From the NCBI RefSeq assembly GCF_019710575.1, contig NZ_JAHWFK010000044.1, forward strand, positions 43,644 to 107,643: a stretch of DNA of 64,000 nucleotides. The letters run 5' to 3'. Numbering within the stretch: position 1 is the first letter of the stretch; each line of letters begins with the position of its first letter. The notes beneath the pieces are model-generated. The model searched no databases, was not told the origin of the DNA, and saw only the letters and a list, made by a program, of their open reading frames with translations. Positions 34,334 through 42,972 of this stretch are shown here, in pieces. The position numbers were made by a program, and so were the translations under genes. This DNA is from Paractinoplanes polyasparticus. Lineage in GTDB: Bacteria; Actinomycetota; Actinomycetes; Mycobacteriales; Micromonosporaceae.

Positions 34334-34897
34334 TCAATCGACGAGCCGGGCCAGATCTTCGATCACCTCGGCGCCCGGCAGCGCACCCAGGGCTGGGCCG
34401 GCGATGGCGATCTTGCTGTGTCGCACGCCCGAGCCGACGATCACGTGGGGCGTGGCCGCCACTCGCGCATCGACGAGGATCGGCCAATCGGCGGGCAGGC
34501 CGATCGGGGTGATCCCGCCGTACTCCATGCCGGTCAGGCGGACCGCCTCGTCAATCGGGGCGAAGCTGCACTTGCGCACGTCCAGGCGCTTGCGGACCAC
34601 GCCGTTCACGTCGGCCCGGGTCGTGGCGAGCACGATGCAGGCCGCGTACCGAACGACGTCGCCCCGTTTACCGGCGACGATCACGCAGTTGGCCGAGACG
34701 TCCAGGCCCACGTCGTACGCCTCGCAGAACGCCGCCGTGTCGGCCAGCCCCGGGTCGATCGGGGCCACGAGAACCTGGTCGGCGTCGATCGGCGCGTCCT
34801 CGGGCCAGACGGCGAGGGCCTTCGCCACCGGGTCGGCCAGCAGATCGGAGCGGGACTGGGCGGGCTCAAGTTTCAGACTTCCCATCACGCCCGCCAT
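34334..34897 (-). CDS. YbaK/ProX-family aminoacyl-tRNA deacylase
   Basis: 188 residues from ATG 34897. The YbaK/EbsC fold is seen in VVRYAACIVLATTRADVNGVV, RKRLDVRKCSFAP and MEYGGITPIGLP. Members hydrolyse mischarged Cys-, Ala- or Pro-tRNA. A prolyl-tRNA synthetase lies 2 kb away, though not in the same operon. The exact start is uncertain because two ATG and one GTG lie within 15 nt. Confidence 0.9.
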   Translation of the reverse strand: MAGVMGSLKLEPAQSRSDLLADPVAKALAVWPEDAPIDADQVLVAPIDPGLADTAAFCEAYDVGLDVSANCVIVAGKRGDVVRYAACIVLATTRADVNGVVRKRLDVRKCSFAPIDEAVRLTGMEYGGITPIGLPADWPILVDARVAATPHVIVGSGVRHSKIAIAGPALGALPGAEVIEDLARLVD

Positions 34898-34952
34898 CCT
34901 GTCACGTCCATCTTCCTCAGAAATCGGGCGCGGCTGCCGACCGTCAGAGGGT

Positions 34953-35447
34953 GTGAGGGAGAGACGCGATGGACGGGTCGGGACCGTCAGTGGGCTGGCG
35001 CTGCTGGCCGGCGGGACGGCCATGGCGGCATCGGTCGGCGGCGAACACCAGTCGCTGTCCGCGACGCTGCTGCTGGGCGTCCTTGCCCTGGTTCTCGGCC
35101 ACTCCCTGATCGAGGAGATCAAGCGTCAGGCCCGCCGCGCCTCAGCCGGCTGGACCCGGAAGGACACGACCAACGCCGTTCTTCTCGGCCTCTGGACCGA
35201 GTCGGCGCTGGCGGTGAGCATCCTGCTGCTCGACACTGTGCCCACGCGCGCTGTCGGCCTTGCCTTGGCCGCGTCGTACGCGGCTGCCTGCGGCTACTTC
35301 GTCACCGAGCGCCGCCGGGCGATTGCCACGGTGGCCGCTGAGGCTTCTTCACCGGATGGCGTTGTGCCGCACCACCGCCACCCCGGCCATGTGGAATCGG
35401 CCCCGCTGGCGGCCACGGACGAGATCAGGTCGGCAGGACCACGATGA
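34953..35447 (+). CDS. Hypothetical membrane protein, about 164 residues
   Basis: From GTG 34953 the protein has three or four hydrophobic helices (GLALLAGGTAMAAS, LLLGVLALVLGHSLIEE, ALAVSILLLDTVP, LALAASYAAACGYF) and a hydrophilic tail. No named family is recognised. AGAGG lies very close to the start, so the initiation codon is uncertain. It diverges from the YbaK-like gene and its 3' end overlaps the convergent NUDIX gene by 23 nt. Confidence 0.65.
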   Translation: MRERRDGRVGTVSGLALLAGGTAMAASVGGEHQSLSATLLLGVLALVLGHSLIEEIKRQARRASAGWTRKDTTNAVLLGLWTESALAVSILLLDTVPTRAVGLALAASYAAACGYFVTERRRAIATVAAEASSPDGVVPHHRHPGHVESAPLAATDEIRSAGPR

Positions 35448-35823
35448 TCGGCGGCACCGGGACGCCACCGTTGGTCTCGGTCGGCAACTCGGGCGCCGGC
35501 AGCCAGTCGAGGCCCAGCATCTCAGGCCCGGAACCGTCGTCGAGGCCGATGCGCGGCTCGCCGTCGGCCACGGTCACCGAGAACACCGAAGTCATGCCGG
35601 ACGGGTACGGCATCTCGAGCACGTAGCGGGCGTCGCTGACCACCAGGCCTGTCTCTTCGAACACCTCCCGCCGTACGGCTTCCTCAGCGGTCTCGCCGGG
35701 TTGCAGGCCGCCGCCCGGCAAGGTCCACCACTCACCGCCACCGGACCGTCGGCTGCGCTCATGCACCATCAGTACACGCCCGTCCCGCACGATCACGGCG
35801 GCGGCCCGTTTTCGTTCGCTCAC
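35425..35823 (-). CDS. NUDIX hydrolase
   Basis: 132 residues from GTG 35823 (VSERKRAAAVIVRDGRVLM). The Nudix box G-x5-E-x7-REUxEExGU is complete (GGGLQPGETAEEAVRREVFEETGL begins it), so metal-dependent pyrophosphohydrolase activity is expected. The substrate is not predictable. A perfect DnaA box lies about 55 bp upstream of the start. Confidence 0.92.
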   Translation of the reverse strand: MSERKRAAAVIVRDGRVLMVHERSRRSGGGEWWTLPGGGLQPGETAEEAVRREVFEETGLVVSDARYVLEMPYPSGMTSVFSVTVADGEPRIGLDDGSGPEMLGLDWLPAPELPTETNGGVPVPPIIVVLPT

Positions 35824-35875
35824 GTGACGCAGGCTAACCGGCTCCCCGCCGGTTCCGCATGCCACCTTCCGGCAC

Positions 35876-35884
35876 TGTGGATAA
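35876..35884 (-). promoter_or_regulatory. Isolated DnaA box upstream of the NUDIX gene
   Basis: TGTGGATAA (complement TTATCCACA) is a perfect DnaA box outside the origin, in the gap between the NUDIX and cyclopropane synthase-like genes. It may regulate the NUDIX gene or titrate DnaA. Confidence 0.55.
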
Positions 35885-35953
35885 CGTCCGCATTCGTGCC
35901 CTCGCAAGGGCTCCCGGACTGACCAATGAGGACAAATCGATGACCGAAACCGA

Positions 35954-37246
35954 TCAGACGGCGTAGTCACTACGCGTGGGCGGCATGTTCGCCACACCGT
36001 CACGGTGATCCTTCACGGCAAGAATCTGATTGACCCCGATGCGGGCCTGTTCGAACGCAAGGGCCGACGCCGCCATGTAGAGCCGCCACACCCGCGCCCG
36101 GCCCGGGCTCGTCAGCTCCACCGCCGCCGGCCAGTTCGCTTCCAGGTTCGTGACCCAGGCCCGCAGGGTGCGACCGTAGTGCTCGCGCAGCATGTGGACG
36201 TCACGCACTTCGAAACCGGCCTGCTCGAGCAGCGTCACCGTCGTGCCGGCCGGAGCCAGTTCGCCGTCCGGGAAGACGTACGCGTCGATGAAGCTGCGCG
36301 CCTGATGCGGCTGCTTCGGCGGCAGGTGCAGGCGCGAGATCTGGTGGTTGAGCAGCCGACCGCCCGGCTTGAGCTGGGCGTACAGGATCGCGGCGTACTC
36401 CGCGTAGGGCTCCGTGCCGACATGCTCGGCCATGCCGACACTCGAGATGGCGTCGTACGGGCCGTCGTCGAGGTCGCGGTAGTCCTCGACCCGGATCTCC
36501 ACCTGGCCGGTGAGCCCCGCCTCGGCGACCTGCTTGCGGGCGAACTCGGCCTGTTCGGTCGAGAGGGTGATGCCCACGACCTGAACGCCGTATTCGCGGG
36601 CGGCGTGGATGGCCAGGCTGCCCCAGCCGCAGCCGACGTCGAGCAACCGCTGGCCGGCCTTCAGACCCAGCTTGCGGCAGATCAGGTCGAGCTTGTCGCG
36701 CTGAGCGTCAGCCAGCCCGTAGCCGGGAGCGTCGGACAGCCAGTAGGCGCACGAATAGACCATGCTCGGGCCGAGAACAAGACGGTAGAAATCGTTGCCG
36801 ACGTCGTAGTGGTGGCTGATCGCCTGCCGGTCACGGCGCCTGCTGTGCCGGGCGCCGGCGACGACCATCTCCTCCGGTGGGGGCTTGGGCTGGGTGCCCA
36901 GCACGCCGAGGCGCACGAGGTCGCCCGCCACGTGCCGAATCGGGACGTCCCTGATGTCAGGCGCCCGCCAGAGCAGCGCGGCCAGGCGGTTGAGGGCGTC
37001 GTAGAGGTCACCCTCGACGTCGACCTCGCCGGCGATGTACGCCCGGGCCAGGCCCAGCTGGTTGGGCTGCCACATCAGCCGGCGCAGGGCGCGGCGGTGC
37101 CGGATGACCAGCACCGGCGCGTCGGCCGGACCGGCCGACGAGCCGTCCCACGCCCGGATGCGTACGGGCAGTGGGGTCTGCAGGAGTGCTTCGAGAACGC
37201 TCTGAAGCTTCGAAGCGGTGGTCTGGTGAGGGATGGTGGTCGGCAT
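35954..37246 (-). CDS. Cyclopropane-fatty-acyl-phospholipid synthase family methyltransferase
   Basis: 430 residues from ATG 37246, with GGGAGG 5 nt upstream. The S-adenosylmethionine site is LLDVGCGWGSLAIHAA. YDVGNDFYRLVLGPSMVYSCAYW and QLKPGGRLLNHQISRLHLP are typical of the CFA/mycolic acid methyltransferase family. An N-terminal helical domain of about 120 residues resembles E. coli Cfa. It should methylate a double bond of membrane phospholipid acyl chains. A TATAAAAT box lies about 85 nt upstream. Confidence 0.93.
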   Translation of the reverse strand: MPTTIPHQTTASKLQSVLEALLQTPLPVRIRAWDGSSAGPADAPVLVIRHRRALRRLMWQPNQLGLARAYIAGEVDVEGDLYDALNRLAALLWRAPDIRDVPIRHVAGDLVRLGVLGTQPKPPPEEMVVAGARHSRRRDRQAISHHYDVGNDFYRLVLGPSMVYSCAYWLSDAPGYGLADAQRDKLDLICRKLGLKAGQRLLDVGCGWGSLAIHAAREYGVQVVGITLSTEQAEFARKQVAEAGLTGQVEIRVEDYRDLDDGPYDAISSVGMAEHVGTEPYAEYAAILYAQLKPGGRLLNHQISRLHLPPKQPHQARSFIDAYVFPDGELAPAGTTVTLLEQAGFEVRDVHMLREHYGRTLRAWVTNLEANWPAAVELTSPGRARVWRLYMAASALAFEQARIGVNQILAVKDHRDGVANMPPTRSDYAV

Positions 37247-37329
37247 CGGTACCTCCCGGGCGCAGCATCGCGCAACCGAATCATGGAACCGATTCACTAT
37301 CCGCCCGACGCGGCCAGTTACATAAGACC

Positions 37330-37337
37330 ATTTTATA
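37330..37337 (-). promoter_or_regulatory. Possible -10 box for the cyclopropane synthase-like gene
   Basis: TATAAAAT read on the minus strand stands in an AT-rich 40-bp patch between the HTH gene and the methyltransferase gene. No convincing -35 was seen. Assignment is tentative. Confidence 0.35.
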
Positions 37338-37354
37338 GTTTTGTGATCGAGGAC

Positions 37355-37897
37355 TCACACTGCGCGCATGACCCGCTCGAGACTGGTCAGACGCAGGGGT
37401 CGAGCCTGGTCACGACGGCTTTCCGCGAAGTCGTCGAGTACAGCCCGGCGCTCCCTTTCGGACAGTACGCCCGCGAACGGCGAAGCGGAACGCAGTCGCA
37501 CCGCGTATCGGGCGGGCGACGTCAGCGCCTCGACCACAGCTGCGGGCTCCCCGGCCAGCAGAACCTCCCACCGCTCCAGCCATTCCCACTCCGCGCCGCC
37601 CGGGTGGAGGCGGCGCAGCCGGCGCAGATTGATCTCGGCTATGGCCAGCACCGCCGACGGCTGGGCCGTGTAGCGGGCGGCGATCGCTTGGTGCAGCCAC
37701 AACTGCTCCAACTCGGCCCGGGTCAGCACTGGGTGGATCAGCGCCTCGACATCAGCGCGTCGCACCCGCCGATGCGAGCCGACGCTGACGTACGGCAGAA
37801 GCCCGCGCGCACAGAGATCGAGCACCCGGCGCCGGGGGAACCGGAGCAGGATCGCGGCCTCACCGATGGTGAGCAAATCGGTCGTGCGGATCGTCAC
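37355..37897 (-). CDS. Helix-turn-helix (excisionase-type) DNA-binding protein
   Basis: 180 residues from GTG 37897. The N-terminus (LLTIGEAAILLRFPRRRVLDL, VSVGSHRRVRRADVEALI) is a MerR-like HTH_17/excisionase domain. The C-terminal 110 residues are helical and rich in Ala, Leu and Arg (EINLRRLRRLHPGGAEWEWLERWEVLL) and resemble antitoxin-type extensions, but no toxin gene of a recognised family is adjacent. It lies upstream of the cyclopropane synthase-like gene on the same strand. Function is unknown. Confidence 0.75.
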   Translation of the reverse strand: MTIRTTDLLTIGEAAILLRFPRRRVLDLCARGLLPYVSVGSHRRVRRADVEALIHPVLTRAELEQLWLHQAIAARYTAQPSAVLAIAEINLRRLRRLHPGGAEWEWLERWEVLLAGEPAAVVEALTSPARYAVRLRSASPFAGVLSERERRAVLDDFAESRRDQARPLRLTSLERVMRAV

Positions 37898-37955
37898 ACG
37901 TGGATGCTGGCCCGCCCCGCCGCGCCATGCAACAACCGAACGGCCATTGACTCTT

Positions 37956-38705
37956 TCACTGACCGGTTGGCGCCGTGCTGAACAGATAGGTGCGCTTCTG
38001 CAGCCCGGCCAGATCCAGCGGAACCCCGGTAAGCCGCTCAGCCAGCGCAAACCCCGCCTCGACGCCGCCACCACCGACGGCCGTGATCAGCGGTGCCAGC
38101 TCAGCGGCTCGCCGGCCCGACGCGGGCGCGTCCGACATCGGGTCGAATTCGAGTTGGACGGCCTCGTCATCCAGCAGGAGGAACCGCCCGCTGCCGTCGG
38201 CCGCCCGATACAGGCAGACCACCGTCGTCCCCGCCGACAACGCCCGCAGCAACTCGTCCGCGGTCCCCAGCTGCCCGTTGTCCTCGACAACCAACGACCA
38301 CGAGTCATCGAGCCGAGACACCCCGAAGTACCGCTTCCCGCTGCTGACGCGCTCGCCGTTCCCCGCCCCCACCATCTGCTGCCACCCGATGCGCTCGAGC
38401 TCGTCGGCCCCCATGCGCTTCAGAACCTGAGCCGGCCGCACCCCCCGCACCCAGACGAAACAGAACCCCTTGGCCAGGTCACCGACGGAACGAAACCAGC
38501 CGTAGTCCCCCGCCACAGCCAAACGCCCACCAGCACCCAACGAGGATCCGCTGGAAGCAGACGCACCCGACGACGAAGACGTACCCAACGGCGCAGAGGC
38601 ACCGGACGATGCAGACGGCAACCCAGAACCCGCAGGCTCCCCCGCCCGCGAACAGCCCGCGAGGAGCCCCGCAACCACCAGCCCAAACATCCCCCGACGC
38701 CGCAC
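37956..38705 (-). CDS. DUF6461-like lipoprotein
   Basis: 249 residues with a lipoprotein signal peptide: MRRRGMFGLVVAGLLAGCS, lipobox LLAGC with the lipidated Cys at 18. A Ser/Gly/Ala-rich spacer (about 20-58) precedes the globular part, which carries a DUF6461-like pattern (WFRSVGDLAKGFCFVWVRG, VLKRMGADELERIGW). It should be anchored on the outer face of the membrane. The function of the family is unknown. A strong terminator and tRNA-Ala lie upstream. Confidence 0.75.
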   Translation of the reverse strand: MRRRGMFGLVVAGLLAGCSRAGEPAGSGLPSASSGASAPLGTSSSSGASASSGSSLGAGGRLAVAGDYGWFRSVGDLAKGFCFVWVRGVRPAQVLKRMGADELERIGWQQMVGAGNGERVSSGKRYFGVSRLDDSWSLVVEDNGQLGTADELLRALSAGTTVVCLYRAADGSGRFLLLDDEAVQLEFDPMSDAPASGRRAAELAPLITAVGGGGVEAGFALAERLTGVPLDLAGLQKRTYLFSTAPTGQ

Positions 38706-38740
38706 GGCGCCCAGTAGATCAAACGCCCCGTCCGAAACAC

Positions 38741-38779
38741 AAAAAATCCCCCCGGCTCCGGCCGGAGGGATTCATTTTT
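38741..38779 (-). terminator. Terminator of tRNA-Ala
   Basis: AATCCCTCCGGC-CGGA-GCCGGGGGGATTTTTT read on the minus strand (written here in pieces) forms a strong stem followed by a T-run. It lies 6 nt past the tRNA-Ala 3' end. Confidence 0.85.
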
Positions 38780-38784
38780 CGCTG

Positions 38785-38857
38785 TGGAGCCCAGGGGACT
38801 TGAACCCCTAACCCCCGCCTTGCAAAGGCGGTGCTCTGCCAGTTGAGCTAGGGCCCC
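38785..38857 (-). tRNA. tRNA-Ala (anticodon TGC)
   Basis: Cloverleaf of 73 nt. The acceptor GGGGCCC pairs with GGGCTCC, followed by discriminator A. The anticodon loop TTTGCAA gives anticodon TGC, and the T arm is GGGGTTCAAGTCCCC. CCA is not encoded. The position after gyrA with tRNA-Ile is conserved in actinobacteria. Confidence 0.97.
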
Positions 38858-38869
38858 CAACACCCACCC

Positions 38870-38998
38870 TCAGCGAAGGTCAGGCGCCGTGGTCGCCTCG
38901 TGCCAAAGCGCCCGCTCATCGCTGGAGGCCTTGACCTTCTTGAACACCAGAGTAGCCGCGCCAACAACAGCAGCCACAACCAAAAGCTTCTTAATCAC
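38870..38998 (-). CDS. DLW-39 family small membrane protein
   Basis: 42 residues from GTG 38998 (VIKKLLVVAAVVGAATLVFKKVKASSDERALWHEA). One N-terminal membrane helix is followed by a charged tail with the Glu/Arg-Ala-Leu-Trp core typical of the DLW-39 family, a tiny conserved protein found next to tRNA-Ala near gyrA in actinobacteria. Its function is unknown. It lies 12 nt from the tRNA-Ala 5' end. Confidence 0.8.
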   Translation of the reverse strand: MIKKLLVVAAVVGAATLVFKKVKASSDERALWHEATTAPDLR

Positions 38999-39025
38999 GC
39001 CAACCCCCAAGCTTCCCGGTTCGGC

Positions 39026-39338
39026 CCCCACCGCAACCGCTGAGCCCGACCGCCCACGCCGGCGTGCCCACCGCACCGCGGGGTTTCGGGGGCTCACCCC
39101 CTATGTGACACATCCCCACCGCAACCGGAGCGCCGATAGCGCCCACCGCACCGCAAGGTCCAGGGGCTAACCCCCTGCGTAGTACATCCCCACAGTAACC
39201 AGGCACTAATCGCACCCACCGCACCATGGGGTTTCAGGGGCTAACCCCTGCGTAGTACATCCCCACCGCAACCAGGCACTAATCGCACCCACCGCACCGT
39301 GGGGTTTCAGGGGGCTCGGCCCCCTGAGAAGGCATAAC
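39026..39338. repeat. Four tandem copies of a 73-88 bp repeat
   Basis: Units begin with CCCCACCGCAACC or a close variant at 39026, 39114, 39188 and 39261. Each contains CCCACCGCACC, a GGGGTTTC(A/G)GGGG segment and GGCTMACCCC; the last three share most bases. The final unit ends GGGGGCTCGGCCCCC. A reverse-oriented relative lies after tRNA-Leu at 3098-3166. Confidence 0.88.
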
Positions 39339-39382
39339 GGGGAACCAAGGTCCGCGCTTTCTGCGGACAGGGTTCCCCGTTT
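39336..39382 (-). terminator. Terminator of tRNA-Ile
   Basis: AACGGGGAACC pairs with GGTTCCCCGTT, with an inner GTCCGC/GCGGAC stem. The inner stem and loop resemble those of the tRNA-Leu terminator at 3042-3088. Confidence 0.75.
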
Positions 39383-39386
39383 CCCG

Positions 39387-39460
39387 TGGGGCTAGCTGGA
39401 ATCGAACCAGCGACCTCAGAGTTATCAGCTCTGCGCTCTAACCGACTGAGCTATAGCCCC
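39387..39460 (-). tRNA. tRNA-Ile (anticodon GAT)
   Basis: Cloverleaf of 74 nt. The acceptor GGGGCTA pairs with TAGCCCC, followed by discriminator A. The anticodon loop CTGATAA gives GAT, and the T arm is GCTGGTTCGATTCCAGC. CCA is not encoded. Confidence 0.97.
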
Positions 39461-39494
39461 TCAAGTGCGACACCGAAGGTTACCGCACCGGGTT

Positions 39495-39525
39495 GGGAGC
39501 CACCAAAACGGGGGTGGCTCCCTTC
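39495..39525 (-). terminator. Terminator of the gyrB-gyrA-DUF3566 transcript
   Basis: GGGAGCCACC (39495-39504) pairs with GGTGGCTCCC (39513-39522). It begins 20 nt after the DUF3566 stop. Confidence 0.75.
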
Positions 39526-39541
39526 GCCCCTACTTCCTTGC

Positions 39542-40405
39542 TCAGTCCCGCTCGGCGAGGGTCAGCTCGACCCCGCCCACCAGGTCGGCGCACACGTTGT
39601 AGATGAAAGCGCCCAGCGTGGCCAATGCGGTGAACAGCACGACGTTGACGGCGCCGATCAGCATCGACGTGCCGATGACGCCCCAGGCGGTGATCTGGAA
39701 TCCACCGCTGGAGCCCGTGCTCTCGTTGCCGGTGGCGGTCACGAGCTCCTTGAGGCTGGTGTTGACCTCGCCCCAGACACCCATGGCGTCGAGGGCTAGG
39801 TAGAGCACCGAGGTGGCCACGACCACAACGATGAACAGCACCACAGACACAGCGAACGAGAACTTCATCACGGACCAGGGATCGATCCGCTTGAGGTTGA
39901 GCCGGGCACGCCGCGGGCCGCGGGCGGCCGCCGACGACACCGTGGAGCGCGCCGAGCGGACGACCTCGGTCACCCGGGCCGCGCCGACCGCGGCCGAGCC
40001 GCTGGCCGGGGCTGCGCCCTTCGCGTTGCCGCTGCCGCCGGGCGTGCCGCCGGGCCGCTGCTGCGGTCCGGTGCCGGGCTTGCCGCCGGCCGGTGGCACG
40101 CTGACCCGGCCCGAGCTGCTGCCGGGGGCGGCGCCCTTGCCCTTGGTGACGGTCGGCACGCTGGCCGAGCCCTTCACCGCCGGGCCGGGGCGCTTGTCGG
40201 CGCCGTCCTGGTCGGCGGCCGGCTCACCGGGCGGCGGGGCCATGCCCGGCGCCCGGGTGAACTTGGGCCCGGTCGGCGATTCGGCGGAGGCGGCACCACG
40301 GGCCGCTGCGTCGCGTCCGTTCGGGGCGGCGCCGTCTTTCTTGCCCGCCTCGTTCGGAGTCGACGAGCTCCCCGTGGCCCCCGACTTCGCCTGTGTCTCC
40401 GGCAT
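39542..40405 (-). CDS. DUF3566 membrane protein
   Basis: 287 residues. ATG 40405 is the first codon after TAG of gyrA plus one triplet; a TTG at 40408 is less likely. The N-terminal 160 residues are Pro/Gly/Ala-rich and disordered. The DUF3566 domain follows with two membrane helices (FSFAVSVVLFIVVVVATSVLY and MLIGAVNVVLFTALATLGAF) joined by a loop. It is conserved directly downstream of gyrA in actinobacteria; its role is unknown. Confidence 0.9.
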   Translation of the reverse strand: MPETQAKSGATGSSSTPNEAGKKDGAAPNGRDAAARGAASAESPTGPKFTRAPGMAPPPGEPAADQDGADKRPGPAVKGSASVPTVTKGKGAAPGSSSGRVSVPPAGGKPGTGPQQRPGGTPGGSGNAKGAAPASGSAAVGAARVTEVVRSARSTVSSAAARGPRRARLNLKRIDPWSVMKFSFAVSVVLFIVVVVATSVLYLALDAMGVWGEVNTSLKELVTATGNESTGSSGGFQITAWGVIGTSMLIGAVNVVLFTALATLGAFIYNVCADLVGGVELTLAERD

Positions 40406-40408
40406 CAA

Positions 40409-42916
40409 CTAGTCCTGTTCGTCAGGCTCGTCGGCATTGCGAGCAAGCGCCACGATGGTTACACCTTCTGGGAGGTCCATCAGCTTGACCCCCATTGTGT
40501 TCCGATCCCGTGTGCGCCGTACAGGCTTCACGGGAGTCCGGATGACACCACCATTGCTGGTGATGGCAAATAGTTCATCCTCCGGGTCGATCACGAGAGC
40601 CCCCACCAGTCCACCACGGCGTTCCGTGATCTTCGCGGTGAGGACGCCCTTGCCGCCCCGGCCCTGCACGGGATACTCCTCGATCGGCGTCCGCTTCGCA
40701 TACCCGCCGTTGGTGGCGACCAACACATCCAGACCCTCCCGAACCACTTCCATGGCCAGGAGCTCGTCTTCGCCGGTGAAGCGCATGCCGATGACGCCCG
40801 AGGTGGCCCTACCCATAGGACGCAGCGCATCATCGGTTGCGTTGAATCGGATCGCCTGGGCGTGCTTGGAGACCATCAGAAGATCGTTCTCCGGTGCCAC
40901 CAGGGCAGCGCCCACCAACTCGTCGTCCTCCCGCAGGTTGATGGCGATGATGCCACCGCTGCGGTTGGAGTCAAATTCCTCGAGCCGGGTCTTCTTCACG
41001 AGACCATTCTTGGTGGCGAGCACAAGGTACGGCGCGACCTGGTAATTCGGGATCTGGATGACCTGGGCGATGTGCTCGTCGGGCTGGAACGCCAGCAGGT
41101 TCGCGACGTGCTGACCCTTGGCCACGCGGGCCGCTTCCGGCAGCTCGTACGCCTTGGCCCGGTAGACCCGGCCCTTGTTGGTGAAGAACAGCATCCAGTC
41201 ATGGGTGGAGATCACGAAGAAGTGCGACACGATGTCGTCCTGCCGCAGCGTAGCGCCGCTGACGCCCTTGCCGCCGCGCCGCTGTGAGCGGTACAGATCG
41301 ACCTTGGTGCGCTTCGCGTAACCAGTTCGTGTGATCGTCACCACAACGTCCTCGCGCGTGATGAGGTCCTCCATGGAGACCTCGCCATCGAACGGGATGA
41401 TTTGGGTGCGCCGGTCGTCGCCGAACTTCTGCACGATCTCGCCGAGTTCCTCGGAGACAATCGCCCGCTGCCGCTCCGGCTTGGCCAGGATGTCCTTCAG
41501 GTCGGCGATCTCAATCTCGATCTTCGCCAGCTCGTCGACGATCTTCTGCCGTTCCAGGGCGGCCAGACGACGGAGCTGCATGTCGAGGATCGCGCCGGCC
41601 TGCACCTCGTCGATGTCGAGGAGCTGGATCAGGCCCGAGCGGGCGTCCTCCACCGTGGGCGAGCGCCGGATCAGGGCGATGACCTCGTCGAGGGCGTCGA
41701 GCGCCTTGACCAGACCGCGCAGGATGTGCGCGCGCTCCTCAGCCTTGCGCAGGCGGTACGCGGTCCGCCGGCGGATGACCTCGATCTGGTGCTCGACGTA
41801 GTAGAGGATGAACTGGGCCAGGTTGAGCGTGCGGGGCACGCCGTCGACCAACGCCAGCATGTTGGCGCCGAACGTCTCCTGCAGCTGGGTGTGCTTGTAG
41901 AGGTTGTTCAGCACGACCTTGGCGACCGCGTCCCGCTTGAGGACGAGGATCAACCGCATGCCGGTACGACCGGAGGACTCGTCACGGATGTCGGCGATCC
42001 CGGTGAGCTTGCCCTCCTTGACCAGCTCGGCCACCCGCTCGGCGAGGTTGTCCGGGTTGACCTGGTACGGCAGCTCGGTGACGACGAGGCAGGGGCGCCC
42101 ACGAGCGTCCTCCTCGACCTCGACCACGGCCCGCATCCGGATCGAGCCCCGGCCCGTGCGGTACGCGTCCTGGATCGCCTGCTGACCGACGATCAGGCCG
42201 TAGGTCGGGAAATCCGGGCCCTTGACGATCTCGAGCAGCGCCTCGAGGGCGGTGGCCTCGTCGGCCTCCGGGTGGTCGAGCACCCACTGCACGGCGGCGG
42301 CGATCTCCCGCAGGTTGTGCGGCGGGATCTTGGTGGCCATGCCGACGGCGATGCCCTCGGAGCCGTTGACCAGCAGGTTGGGGAACCGGGCGGGCAGGAT
42401 CGTCGGCTCCTGGGTACGGCCGTCGTAGTTGTCCTGCATGTCGACGGTGTCCTCGTCGATGTCCCGCAGCATCTCCATGGCGAGAGGCGAGAGCTTCGAC
42501 TCGGTGTACCGCATGGCGGCCGGCGGGTCGTTACCGGGCGAGCCGAAGTTGCCGTTGCCGTCGATGAGCCGGTAGCGCAACGACCACGGCTGGCCCATGC
42601 GCACCAGGGCGTCGTAGATCGACGAGTCGCCGTGCGGGTGGTAGTTGCCCATCACGTCGCCGACGACGCGCGCGCACTTGACGTAGCCGCGGTCCGGACG
42701 GAAGCCGGAGTCGTACATCGCGTAGAGGATCTTGCGGTGCACCGGCTTGAGGCCGTCGCGGACGTCGGGCAGCGCACGGCCCACGATCACGCTCATCGCG
42801 TAGTCGAGGTAGGAGCGCTGCATCTCGACCTCGAGGCCGACGGGCTCGACCCGCTGGGCCACGCTGCCGGTGTCCGGAGCCTCGTCGCCGTCGGGCGTCT
42901 CGGGAGTGTCAGTCAC
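40409..42916 (-). CDS. gyrA: DNA gyrase subunit A
   Basis: Breakage-reunion subunit of gyrase, 835 residues. The catalytic Tyr137 lies in AAMRYTES. The quinolone region (HPHGDSSIYDALVRM) has Ser98 and Asp102 at the positions of E. coli Ser83 and Asp87, so no resistance change is seen. The GyrA box (QRRGGKGV) and C-terminal beta-pinwheel repeats follow. The start is GTG with AAGGG upstream. It lies 116 bp after gyrB, with three DnaA-box-like sequences in the gap. Confidence 0.98.
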   Translation of the reverse strand: MTDTPETPDGDEAPDTGSVAQRVEPVGLEVEMQRSYLDYAMSVIVGRALPDVRDGLKPVHRKILYAMYDSGFRPDRGYVKCARVVGDVMGNYHPHGDSSIYDALVRMGQPWSLRYRLIDGNGNFGSPGNDPPAAMRYTESKLSPLAMEMLRDIDEDTVDMQDNYDGRTQEPTILPARFPNLLVNGSEGIAVGMATKIPPHNLREIAAAVQWVLDHPEADEATALEALLEIVKGPDFPTYGLIVGQQAIQDAYRTGRGSIRMRAVVEVEEDARGRPCLVVTELPYQVNPDNLAERVAELVKEGKLTGIADIRDESSGRTGMRLILVLKRDAVAKVVLNNLYKHTQLQETFGANMLALVDGVPRTLNLAQFILYYVEHQIEVIRRRTAYRLRKAEERAHILRGLVKALDALDEVIALIRRSPTVEDARSGLIQLLDIDEVQAGAILDMQLRRLAALERQKIVDELAKIEIEIADLKDILAKPERQRAIVSEELGEIVQKFGDDRRTQIIPFDGEVSMEDLITREDVVVTITRTGYAKRTKVDLYRSQRRGGKGVSGATLRQDDIVSHFFVISTHDWMLFFTNKGRVYRAKAYELPEAARVAKGQHVANLLAFQPDEHIAQVIQIPNYQVAPYLVLATKNGLVKKTRLEEFDSNRSGGIIAINLREDDELVGAALVAPENDLLMVSKHAQAIRFNATDDALRPMGRATSGVIGMRFTGEDELLAMEVVREGLDVLVATNGGYAKRTPIEEYPVQGRGGKGVLTAKITERRGGLVGALVIDPEDELFAITSNGGVIRTPVKPVRRTRDRNTMGVKLMDLPEGVTIVALARNADEPDEQD

Positions 42917-42972
42917 TGTTAACCCTTACTCAAGGTGAAACCAGACATGTACGGCGAAAATACGCATCCTGC

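Larger units (their letters stand above)
38999..39386. other. Intergenic repeat region between DLW-39 and tRNA-Ile
   Basis: 388 bp, almost all occupied by four copies of a 73-88 bp repeat (39026-39338) and by the tRNA-Ile terminator (39336-39382). No gene is seen. Confidence 0.75.

Noticed and set aside
37355..38705. Toxin-antitoxin pair formed by the HTH protein and the DUF6461-like lipoprotein
   Set aside because: The lipoprotein has an export signal and no toxin motif; nothing beyond adjacency links them.
39026..39338. Possible CRISPR array or an insertion-sequence remnant
   Set aside because: No constant repeat with variable spacers, no terminal inverted repeats and no transposase frame.
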